From a virus, in the IMG/VR virus record IMGVR_UViG_3300027759_000231, positions 1 to 35,537 of that record: a stretch of 35,537 nt of DNA, one strand, 5' to 3'. Positions 18,907 to 26,757 of this stretch are shown here, piece after piece. Both the position numbers and the translations under genes were made by a program. Each line of letters starts with the position of its first letter. Positions within the stretch are counted from its first letter, which is position 1. The notes beneath the pieces were generated by a model. The model was given only the letters and a program-made list of their open reading frames with translations, did no database searches and was not told the origin of the DNA.

Positions 18907-19551
18907 ATGCCAGAAAATAAAGATCAAAATACACAACAGCAAGCCCGCCCTAACGAAACAGGTGGCTTCCACTTTGAAGGACATATTAAGATATTTGATC
19001 CTCAAAGCGGTGAAGTTTTTATCGATAAACGCAATGCTATTCACTATGAAAACATGTCAGTAGCAATGGTAAACAGCTTGAGCAATCAAGGCCAAGGCAC
19101 CATTTACCAAATGGCATTTGGTACAGGCGGAACAACAGTAGATCCAACAGGACTTATTACATATCTAACACCGAATACCATTGGAGTTAATTCGAGTTTA
19201 TATAATCAAACCTATGCCAAAGTAGTTGATCAGAATAGTACAAATAATGCAGATCCTGTAAGAAATAAAATGGAAATCCGCCATATCAGTGGTGCAACAT
19301 ATAGTGATATTCTTGTAAGTTGTTTACTTGATTACGGTGAGCCAACTGATCAAGAAGCATTTGATAATTCGGTCGATTTAAGCGGTAACTTTGTTTTTGA
19401 TGAGCTTGGACTTAAATCATATAATCCTAACGGTGATGGCAAATTGTTGACTCACGTTATTTTCCACCCTGTACAGAAAAGTTTAAACAGACTTTTACAG
19501 ATTGATTATACAATCCGTGTACAGAGTTTAACTGGTTTCACAGAGGTATAA
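18907..19551 (+). CDS. Conserved putative virion structural protein
   Basis: 214 residues from ATG 18907. An in-frame ATG at 18886 would add seven residues, but it lacks a ribosome site and would sit at the predicted start of the late transcript, whereas 18907 has AAAGAG at 18895-18900. After a Gln-rich polar N-terminus come GGFHFEGHIKIFDPQSGEVF and RNAIHYENMSVAMVNSL, then a mixed beta region with YQMAFGTGGTTV and LIFDELGL-like segments (FVFDELGLKSY). I recall close relatives between the giant tail protein and the fibre genes of aquatic T4-like phages, annotated as structural; no biochemical role is known to me. It probably links baseplate and fibres, an inference from position. The collar fibre gene follows 3 nt later. 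Confidence 0.7.
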   Translation: MPENKDQNTQQQARPNETGGFHFEGHIKIFDPQSGEVFIDKRNAIHYENMSVAMVNSLSNQGQGTIYQMAFGTGGTTVDPTGLITYLTPNTIGVNSSLYNQTYAKVVDQNSTNNADPVRNKMEIRHISGATYSDILVSCLLDYGEPTDQEAFDNSVDLSGNFVFDELGLKSYNPNGDGKLLTHVIFHPVQKSLNRLLQIDYTIRVQSLTGFTEV

Positions 19552-19554
19552 TAA

Positions 19555-21684
19555 ATGCCATATATTGTTAATTTTACAGATAAAGATAATAAAACACCTA
19601 TTACGGTGTTTGATAACACCTCCAGTACAGATACCAGTTTAATATTTCCAGGACGAAATGTTACCGGTTATGGACAAATTATCGCTGAAAACTTTTTACA
19701 CTTATTAGAAAATTTTTCTTCATCGATGGAGCCAGTTAACCCAACAGAAGGGCAAATATGGTACGATAGTACTAACGGCTACTTACAATTATTCGACGGA
19801 ACTAACTGGAAAGCAGCATCAAATATCCAAAAATCCCCAACAGAACCATCTGTAGATAATTCTAAGACAGGCGAGTTGTGGGTTGACACAACTAATCAGC
19901 AGCTTAGATTATATACAGGCACACGTTGGATTCTTGTTGGACCAAGCGAAAGTACTGTTGACGGATTACGTTACGGCCCGGCAATTGAAAAAATCGCCGA
20001 CTCAGATAATACAGACAGAACAATTCTTGTATTCTATGTTGCAGACGTACCGGTAATTATTTTTAGTAAAGACAGCTTTACACCAAAAGTTACTATATCC
20101 GGTTATACATTTATTCAAGCAGGCATTAATGTTAATGTACCGACCACGTCTGCAGAGATTGCACAGTTTGCCGGCGGCCTATTACCAAAATTAATTGGTA
20201 CTGCATCATCTGCAGATGCCTTAAATGTAACAGATGCGGCCGGAGTTACTAAGGCTATCGCTGCTGGTAAATTCTTAAGATCTGATGTGGTCAATACTAC
20301 AGATTATCCGCTCAACATCAGATCAAACTCGGGCATTACATTGGGCATTGATGGATCGTTTGAAATATCAAATTCAGCTACAGCGGCTAAAATTTATAAT
20401 AAAACAGTCGGCAGTAGTTTAGACCTCCAGATTAATAGAACCGGAGTTCCTTATACAGTACTAAGAATTTTAGATAACAAGGTTGGTATCAATAAAGCAG
20501 TTCCTGAGCAATCGTTAGATGTTGACGGCAACGCAGCAGTAAGCGGAAACATATTTGTAACCAGCACTGAAGAAAGTACTAATTTAAACAGCGGTAGTAT
20601 ACGAACCGTCGGCGGCGTATCAATTACAAAAAATCTTAGAGTTGGCGGTGGTGTCGATATTGTCGGAACGACACAGGTTAATGATCTTCAGCCAAGAACT
20701 ACAGATACCTATGATAATGGTACTCCTTTAAAACGTTGGAAGACCGTTAGGGCTAAAACAGTTATAGCAGACTCTATCGAGGGAATTTTAAATGGTAACA
20801 TTAGTGGAACGGCTAATCAAGCATACAGTTTAAAAACAGTTACTACATTCCAACTCGCAGGAGACGTTATTTCCCCTGCAATTCAATTCGATGGGCAAGT
20901 AGGTTCCGCCACAAAGATTTTCAATACGTCTTTGACAGCTAATATTATTTCAGGCAAAGATGAACCGTTTCCAAATGTTTCTAAAACCAACGATTATGTT
21001 TTAACCTATCGTCCAAGCGCAGCTTCTGCTACATCTTCGGGATTATTAAAACAAACTCGCGATGCATTTATTGCCGACCTCGGTGTTCCGATTGGCGCAA
21101 TTTTACCTTATGCTGGTGCAAATGCGCCTTATGGCTATTTGTTATGTGATGGGTCTGAAGTTGAAAAAACAAAATATGCAGCCCTGTATGATGTGATCAG
21201 CACAACATATAATGGAACAACGGCCTTAAATGGAGTTAATACCTATAGATTACCAGACTTACGTGGACGCTTTGGTCTTGGTAAGGACAACATGGACAAC
21301 GCTACTACCGTTCCAAACAGCATTGGAGGCTATGTAGATGCCGGAGGCGGAACTGCTGATCGTGTTCCAGGAACTAAGGCAAGTATCTTAGGTGAAAGCG
21401 CAGGACAAAGTTCAGCAACACTAACATTAACTAATCTACCAGATCACGAGCATTCATTACAGAATGCCGGAGTTCAATACGCAGCAGTGCGTGTTGATAC
21501 TGCAATTAACCCGCCAGCGACTACCGGCGCAGGTCCTACAGCAATCGGCCAGGCACAGTATCTAAGTACATCAGGACCTATTAAAAAGCCAGATGCTGAA
21601 TTTAAATTAGGTCAACCGATTGGTATTATGAATCCATATCTAACAGTAAATTATATTATTAGATCTGGTCCTCCAGCATTTTAA
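19555..21684 (+). CDS. Tail fibre protein 1, with C-terminal tail-collar domain
   Basis: 709 residues; the ribosome site AGAGGT lies 7 nt before ATG 19555. The N-terminal domain (about 1-175) is shared with the three other fibre proteins here: GRNVTGYGQIIAENFLHLLE, EGQIWYDS, a second GELWVDTT, and FSKDSFTPK. The middle has shaft motifs (VGINKAVPEQSLDVDGNA, GGVSITKNLRVGGG). The C-terminus (about 510-709) is a phage tail-collar domain (T4 gp12 type): IGAILPYAGANAPYGYLLCD, YRLPDLRGRFGLGKD and LPDHEHSL, with the C-terminal NYIIRSG. The DHEH segment resembles metal-binding HxH motifs of T4 fibre tips. The collar domain suggests a short-tail-fibre-like receptor-binding role on the host surface. It is the first of four related fibre genes, which suggests variants for different receptors. 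Confidence 0.85.
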   Translation: MPYIVNFTDKDNKTPITVFDNTSSTDTSLIFPGRNVTGYGQIIAENFLHLLENFSSSMEPVNPTEGQIWYDSTNGYLQLFDGTNWKAASNIQKSPTEPSVDNSKTGELWVDTTNQQLRLYTGTRWILVGPSESTVDGLRYGPAIEKIADSDNTDRTILVFYVADVPVIIFSKDSFTPKVTISGYTFIQAGINVNVPTTSAEIAQFAGGLLPKLIGTASSADALNVTDAAGVTKAIAAGKFLRSDVVNTTDYPLNIRSNSGITLGIDGSFEISNSATAAKIYNKTVGSSLDLQINRTGVPYTVLRILDNKVGINKAVPEQSLDVDGNAAVSGNIFVTSTEESTNLNSGSIRTVGGVSITKNLRVGGGVDIVGTTQVNDLQPRTTDTYDNGTPLKRWKTVRAKTVIADSIEGILNGNISGTANQAYSLKTVTTFQLAGDVISPAIQFDGQVGSATKIFNTSLTANIISGKDEPFPNVSKTNDYVLTYRPSAASATSSGLLKQTRDAFIADLGVPIGAILPYAGANAPYGYLLCDGSEVEKTKYAALYDVISTTYNGTTALNGVNTYRLPDLRGRFGLGKDNMDNATTVPNSIGGYVDAGGGTADRVPGTKASILGESAGQSSATLTLTNLPDHEHSLQNAGVQYAAVRVDTAINPPATTGAGPTAIGQAQYLSTSGPIKKPDAEFKLGQPIGIMNPYLTVNYIIRSGPPAF

Positions 21685-21697
21685 ATAGAGACAAACA

Positions 21698-23518
21698 ATG
21701 GCATATCAGATTAATAAAACAGACGGAACGATTGTAGCAACAGTAGCTGACGGACAGATTGATCAGCTGTCTACAGATTTAACTCTCATTGGAAAAAATT
21801 ACAGCGGCTTCGGCGAATACTTTAACGAAAATTTAGTTAAGATGCTGGAAAATTTTGCCAGTACTACTCGACCAACGCATCCTATTCGAGGACAGATTTG
21901 GTATGATACTGCTGATTTAAAATTAAAAGTCTACAGCGGAACAGAATTTTTACCAGTGAGTTCTGCAACTATTGCTAACTCACAGCCAGCTACACTCGGA
22001 GTAGGAGACTTATGGTTCAATGATGTTGATAGTCAACTATATTTCTTTGACGGATCTACTCCTATCTTATTAGCACCTGCTTATTCAACAAGTCAAGGCG
22101 TCAGCGGAATCAAAGTTGAAAGTATTCTTGACACACTGAACCAAACTCGTGTTGTTACTTTATTTTACAACAACGGAACATTATTAGGAATATTTTCTAA
22201 AGATACGTTCACTCCAAAGAATGCTATTATTGGATTTAGCGGTTCTATTATTCCAGGATTTAATGCAGGTACACTATCGGGAATGAAATTTGCAGTAACA
22301 GTAACCAATTCAGAAAGCCTCGGCGGAGTTGCTGCCGCAACTTATGTTCGTAAGGATACATCAAATACGGTTGCTGGACAATTAAGTATTACAACAGACC
22401 TTGGTATTGTTCTTGGTAGTGCTGGGCAGGCAAACTTAAAAGTTAACAGCGGTAACGTTACTCTGTCAAACGCTTCAACAGACAATAATTTAATTTTAAA
22501 CGTTAGAAAAGGTATTGACCAAGAAGATGCTTTAACAATTTTAGCAGCTACTCGAACCATTGAATTATATAAAGGGTTTACGTCAAGCCAGGTCACCGTT
22601 GGTGGAAGTTTATTGGTTGAAGGTAATTTAACAGTCACAGGTAATACCACAACTGTTAATACTGAAGTGCTAACAGTTGAAGATAAGAATATTGTATTGG
22701 CCAGTCAGGGCGACAGCACAGTTGGATCTGATGAAAATGCAGACGGTGGTGGTATCATTCTGAAAGGAACTACTGATCACGAATTTTTATGGAACGGCCC
22801 TCAAACATCTTGGGACAGTACCGAGCACATTAATCTTGCTGTAGGAAAAGAATTTAAAATTAACGGAGTTACTGTTATTAATGGTAGTTCATTAGGTCCT
22901 GGAATTACTGCGATTCCTGGCGTAACATCTTTTGGTACACAGACAGTGGTTAACATTGGTCCAGGCGCACCTCCTGTGACTGAAATGAGATTACAGAATC
23001 ATAGAATCTCAACAGTATCCAGCAACTATGATATTGAATTAGCACCAGACGGCACAGGCAATGTTGCTCTTATCGGAAGTCCAAAGATTACTGGATTGGC
23101 AGACCCGACTGATGCACAAGATGCTGCTACCAAAGAATATGTAGATCAGACGATTGAAACACGTAGTCTTGCATTTAGCATGGACTTAACTGACGGTAAG
23201 CCAAATAGTTATATTATCAATCAAATCTTAAACAACCTTGCGCCGGTTGCCGAATATCGCAACGGTACGATCGCAAGGATTTTGTGTACACTGTTAAGCA
23301 ATTCAACAACTTCGTTAGATATCAATCCTTTGGTGTCAGAATCAACCTCATCATTTTTAACAGACTTGGCAGGTAGTACATCACCAGCAGTGGTCAACGT
23401 GTCTGTAAGTACAGCCACAGTATCTGCACCAAGTATTACAACAACACGTATTATTAAAGAATTCCAACTACTTGCAGGCGCCTGGACTTGGACTAACGAT
23501 ACAATATTGCCACCATAA
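21698..23518 (+). CDS. Tail fibre protein 2 (shared N-terminal domain)
   Basis: 606 residues, starting 13 nt after the previous stop; the ribosome site GAGA is modest. The N-terminal about 175 residues are the common domain (LIGKNYSGFGEYFNENLVKM, RGQIWYDT, FSKDTFTPK), presumably for attachment to a shared site on the tail. Residues about 299-375 contain a fibre module (VEGNLTVTGNTTTVNTEVL, VEDKNIVLASQGD, GGGIILKGTTDHEFLWNG) that I recall from aquatic phage fibres. At about 470-480 the phrase DAATKEYVD marks a typical coiled shaft-to-tip junction. The last 125 residues, rich in Ser, Thr and Val, form an unrecognised tip. No collar or protease domain is visible, so the receptor cannot be guessed. 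Confidence 0.8.
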   Translation: MAYQINKTDGTIVATVADGQIDQLSTDLTLIGKNYSGFGEYFNENLVKMLENFASTTRPTHPIRGQIWYDTADLKLKVYSGTEFLPVSSATIANSQPATLGVGDLWFNDVDSQLYFFDGSTPILLAPAYSTSQGVSGIKVESILDTLNQTRVVTLFYNNGTLLGIFSKDTFTPKNAIIGFSGSIIPGFNAGTLSGMKFAVTVTNSESLGGVAAATYVRKDTSNTVAGQLSITTDLGIVLGSAGQANLKVNSGNVTLSNASTDNNLILNVRKGIDQEDALTILAATRTIELYKGFTSSQVTVGGSLLVEGNLTVTGNTTTVNTEVLTVEDKNIVLASQGDSTVGSDENADGGGIILKGTTDHEFLWNGPQTSWDSTEHINLAVGKEFKINGVTVINGSSLGPGITAIPGVTSFGTQTVVNIGPGAPPVTEMRLQNHRISTVSSNYDIELAPDGTGNVALIGSPKITGLADPTDAQDAATKEYVDQTIETRSLAFSMDLTDGKPNSYIINQILNNLAPVAEYRNGTIARILCTLLSNSTTSLDINPLVSESTSSFLTDLAGSTSPAVVNVSVSTATVSAPSITTTRIIKEFQLLAGAWTWTNDTILPP

Positions 23519-23538
23519 TGAGATCAGGAGCGGCTTAA

Positions 23539-25788
23539 ATGTCATATACAATTAATAAATTCGGCGGAGAACAATTAGTAGTTTTACAAGATGGAACTAT
23601 TGATACTTCGACCACCCTGGGCCTTGTAGGTAGAAACTACGTAGGCTACGGCGAAACACAAAATGAAAATTTTGTCTGGCTGTTAGAAAACTTTTCTAAT
23701 TCAAATCCGCCAGCAAGACCATTGCAGGGTCAAACATGGTATAACTCCGACACTAAATTATTACACGTCTATGATGGCATAAAATGGGTAGTGGTCGGCG
23801 CAGCAGTTCTATCCTTGACACAGCCCGCAGATGCAGCACCGGGCGAACTGTGGATGAACACATCATCCAGTCAGTTATCTGTATGGGACGGCACAGCATG
23901 GAAATTTATCGGTCCTGAAGATACACCCGGATACGGAACTACTCGTGCAAAATCGACTACACTATTAGACGAAAACGATACTGCACATCCTGTTATACAA
24001 ATGATAGTAGATGGCAATGTTATTGCTATTGCTACCTCGACAGCATTTACAATTAAACCAACAATAGCTCCTGCAGGCTTTGCTAATTTAGTAGCAGGTG
24101 TTACTATGTCAACACTTAGAAAATTTGCAGGCAATCTACAGGGCACTGCAACTAAGGCCACACAATTAGAAACAATGAGAAATATCAACGGAGTACCATT
24201 TGATGGTTCTTTTGATATTACCATTAAATCAAGTACTACTAAGGGATTACTCAAAGGTGACTACATTGTAGGCTCAAACTTTGATGGTACTAATGAAACA
24301 ACATGGAGTGTAAATGCTTCATCAGAAAACTCTATCGGCAAAGTAGTAGCAAGAAATAGTGCTGGGGGATTTTCAGCAGGAACAATCAATGCAGATTTCG
24401 TTGGCGACTTAACAGGTGATGTTACATCAACAGGCAACAGTTATTTTAATACTATCTATGCCGCAGCATTTGTTGGACCAACACTAAGTGGTAATGCAGA
24501 TACTGCAACCCAATTACAAACAGCAAGAACTATCAACGGTGTATCATTTAACGGCACTGCAAATATTACTATTACGGCAAACGCTGAAACATTAACTGGC
24601 ACATACATCAAATCCAGCGTTACAGAATCCAGCCTTGTAGCGGTTGGCACATTACGAGATCTATCAGTGGCTAACGCTGGTATAACTTTAGGATCTGGTA
24701 ATCAGTTTAGATTGTTAGTTGATGGAACAACTCCAACTATTAGATCCAGTACCGGTACATTAAATTTTGACATGGGGTCTGCAGGACCTGATATTTCTTT
24801 TGTAAATGCCGGCACTTCTTTTTCATTGAGCGGTCCTTTAGCTCCAGCAATTATCGGCGATAATACTACAAACTTAGGTATTCCTGGATACAAATTTGAC
24901 AATATCTACGCCAACACTTTGGTCGGCAATGCACAAACCGCAACACTTGCAACATCTGCTTCAAACCTAACAGGCGGTGGCGCAGGCGCTATTCCGTACC
25001 AAACAGATATTGGCGCAACTACAATGTTGCCAGTAGGTCCAACAGGATATATTTTAAAAGCAGGTGCCGGCGGGACAATCACATGGTCAGCTCCAACATT
25101 TGAAGGGTTGACGCCTGGTGCATATTTGGCATTAAAGAATACACTTACTAATGCACCGTTACCGGATTATTCTACATCAGTACCAACAACAATTTATGTT
25201 GATGCTACAACAACTAATACAGCCAGCAAGGTTGTAGCACGTGATGCCAGCGGAAACTTTGCTGCAGGAACTATTACAGCAAGTTTAGCTGGCAATGCCG
25301 CAACAGCTACTAATGCTACCTATGCTACTTCCGCCGGATCAGCTACGACAGCAGTCACAGCATCTACAGCCGGCCTTGCTACTAATGCAGTATACTCGTC
25401 AACAAGATCAAACTTTGATGGCAGCACTGCTATAGCAACAACTCAATACGTTGATAATATGGTTAACTTATTATCTCCAGCAAGGATGATAGTCAGTTCG
25501 CCATATCCAAATCTAAGTTCTCCTGATGCACAGTATGCTGATTTGATCAATGCTTATATTCCAGCAAGTGCTGTAACAGTAGGCACGCTATTCCGATTTG
25601 TAATTAATGTAGTCTATGCTGGAACTAATACATCGGTAAGCGGTAGTCAATGGATTAATGCTTACCAGTGGGGAACATTAGGAGTAAGCGCCAGCACTAC
25701 TATATACAATAGCAGTACTGGATTTAGTTTACTCTATCAATCAAACGGCTCAAGTTGGGTCTATACAGGATCTTGGAGTTATGTGTGA
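23539..25788 (+). CDS. Tail fibre protein 3 (shared N-terminal domain, tail-fibre repeats)
   Basis: 749 residues; a strong ribosome site AGGAG (23526-23530) precedes ATG 23539 by 8 nt. The common N-terminal domain is present (LVGRNYVGYGETQNENFVWL, QGQTWYNS, PGELWMNTS). The shaft has copies of the classic tail-fibre repeat 'ATxLxtaRtINGvxFdGt' at about residues 203-225 (KATQLETMRNINGVPFDG) and 320-340 (TATQLQTARTINGVSFNG), and a weaker copy near 462. Glycine-rich GDLTGDV runs and an Ala/Thr-rich stretch before DGSTAIATTQYVD (about 630-640) mark the shaft end. The final 110 residues are a small aromatic-rich tip that I do not recognise. The oxygenase gene overlaps its stop codon (GTGA), so the two are probably translated together. 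Confidence 0.82.
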   Translation: MSYTINKFGGEQLVVLQDGTIDTSTTLGLVGRNYVGYGETQNENFVWLLENFSNSNPPARPLQGQTWYNSDTKLLHVYDGIKWVVVGAAVLSLTQPADAAPGELWMNTSSSQLSVWDGTAWKFIGPEDTPGYGTTRAKSTTLLDENDTAHPVIQMIVDGNVIAIATSTAFTIKPTIAPAGFANLVAGVTMSTLRKFAGNLQGTATKATQLETMRNINGVPFDGSFDITIKSSTTKGLLKGDYIVGSNFDGTNETTWSVNASSENSIGKVVARNSAGGFSAGTINADFVGDLTGDVTSTGNSYFNTIYAAAFVGPTLSGNADTATQLQTARTINGVSFNGTANITITANAETLTGTYIKSSVTESSLVAVGTLRDLSVANAGITLGSGNQFRLLVDGTTPTIRSSTGTLNFDMGSAGPDISFVNAGTSFSLSGPLAPAIIGDNTTNLGIPGYKFDNIYANTLVGNAQTATLATSASNLTGGGAGAIPYQTDIGATTMLPVGPTGYILKAGAGGTITWSAPTFEGLTPGAYLALKNTLTNAPLPDYSTSVPTTIYVDATTTNTASKVVARDASGNFAAGTITASLAGNAATATNATYATSAGSATTAVTASTAGLATNAVYSSTRSNFDGSTAIATTQYVDNMVNLLSPARMIVSSPYPNLSSPDAQYADLINAYIPASAVTVGTLFRFVINVVYAGTNTSVSGSQWINAYQWGTLGVSASTTIYNSSTGFSLLYQSNGSSWVYTGSWSYV

Positions 25789-26282
25789 TAGAAGTATCGT
25801 ATGTTGAGGATTATTGTAAAAATGTTGACGCTATAATTGATATGGTTGAGCAACATCAAGACAAGTTTCATTCAAGGAAGCCTGGGGAACAATACAATTT
25901 TTCTACCAACTACGGTGATAGTCAGTTAAGCAGCATGTTTGAATGGAACATGCCGGGAGAATTAAGGAAGTTAGTATTTGAATCAGTACCAAAGGAAGAC
26001 CGTAGTTGTGATGGTTTTGTAATTAACAAATATGATCCAGGTGATTATCTGTTAAGGCACAAGGACAGTGCCGGGGGATATTGGAAATTTAAGTTGATTT
26101 TTTTAAGATCAGACCGTCCGCATTTTGCTTGGTACGATGAAAGTAAGGTGCAACATTTAGTAGATGAAAAACCCGGCATGCTTTTAGTCATGCCAATTAA
26201 TTTAGAACATGAAGTAACAAAGATTGAAGAGGATGAAAGACCAAAATATAGCCTTGTGCTAACTTGGGGTAAAATATTATGA
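25785..26282 (+). CDS. 2-oxoglutarate/Fe(II)-dependent oxygenase (prolyl-hydroxylase-like)
   Basis: 165 residues from GTG 25785. This start overlaps the preceding stop (GTGA) and has GGAG 6 nt upstream; a TTG at 25755 has no such support. The family uses Fe(II), O2 and 2-oxoglutarate to hydroxylate proteins, nucleic acids or small molecules. The facial triad is visible: H92-x-D94 in LLRHKDS and H142 in LEHEV. The basic residue that holds 2-oxoglutarate would be K154 in PKYSLVLTW, where relatives often have Arg before Y/F-S. The length fits phage members of the family, which are frequent in T4-like aquatic phages. It lies between two fibre genes, so hydroxylation of fibre residues is a possible role, but no substrate can be read from the sequence. 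Confidence 0.82.
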   Translation: MIEVSYVEDYCKNVDAIIDMVEQHQDKFHSRKPGEQYNFSTNYGDSQLSSMFEWNMPGELRKLVFESVPKEDRSCDGFVINKYDPGDYLLRHKDSAGGYWKFKLIFLRSDRPHFAWYDESKVQHLVDEKPGMLLVMPINLEHEVTKIEEDERPKYSLVLTWGKIL

Positions 26283-26728
26283 CACAACAAATTGTAATTT
26301 TTGATAAAACAGGCAGTCACGCCATATCAGTGATGGATTATAGCGAACAATTTGCTACAAATTTATCCGCCACTAATGTAAAATACCGAGTTGAAAACAT
26401 TGGCTCAGAAGAATACTTTTGGGGAGATTTTGCAACAGGTAAAGTTTACGACAAACATGAAAAACCATTGATTGATGAGTTGGCCATTGACACTATTATC
26501 AACAAAGAAATTCTGGTTAAGTATCCTGTTCATGCACAGTTAAACATCATGGCAGATTGTATCGAAAAAGCCGGTATACCGTTGACTGCTGAATTTATTG
26601 AAATGCGTGATTTCATCAAACAAAAAGTTGAAAATCACAATACAGCAAAACAGGTATATCAAGAAAATCCAGACATTTACGCATTTTGGCCAAAACCGAA
26701 TGCTACTTTCGATCGTAACAAATACTAA
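26279..26728 (+). CDS. Probable tail-fibre assembly chaperone
   Basis: 149 residues, starting in a 4-nt overlap (ATGA) with the oxygenase stop; GGGG lies about 9 nt upstream. The N-terminal half is beta-rich with EEYFWGDFATGKVYD. The C-terminal half is helical with INKEILVKYPVHAQLNIMAD, then EFIEMRDFIKQKVENHN and AKQVYQENPD. I recall this C-terminal pattern from small proteins next to fibre genes in T4-like aquatic phages, which probably fold or trimerise fibres; that role is inference. There is no catalytic motif, signal peptide or membrane segment. Its stop codon overlaps a late-promoter candidate for the next fibre gene. Confidence 0.5.
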   Translation: MTQQIVIFDKTGSHAISVMDYSEQFATNLSATNVKYRVENIGSEEYFWGDFATGKVYDKHEKPLIDELAIDTIINKEILVKYPVHAQLNIMADCIEKAGIPLTAEFIEMRDFIKQKVENHNTAKQVYQENPDIYAFWPKPNATFDRNKY

Positions 26729-26734
26729 TAAATA
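26727..26734 (+). promoter_or_regulatory. T4-type late promoter candidate for fibre 4
   Basis: AATAAATA followed by C, 7 of 8 to the late consensus and identical over nine bases to the site at 18874. It overlaps the upstream stop codon (26726-26728). Transcription would begin near 26740, leaving a leader of about 17 nt with the ribosome site AGGGG (26745-26749) before ATG 26758. Confidence 0.55.
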
Positions 26735-26757
26735 CATTATCATTAGGGGTTAGAAGC

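Noticed and set aside
21680-21687. TTTAAATA, 7 of 8 to the late-promoter consensus, at the end of fibre 1
   Set aside because: Transcription would start only about 5 nt before ATG 21698, leaving no room for a ribosome site; the bases are also accounted for by the codons F-stop.
25755-25784. TTG 25755 as the start of the oxygenase
   Set aside because: It would add ten residues that overlap fibre 3, without a ribosome site; GTG 25785 has GGAG at the right distance and a GTGA overlap.
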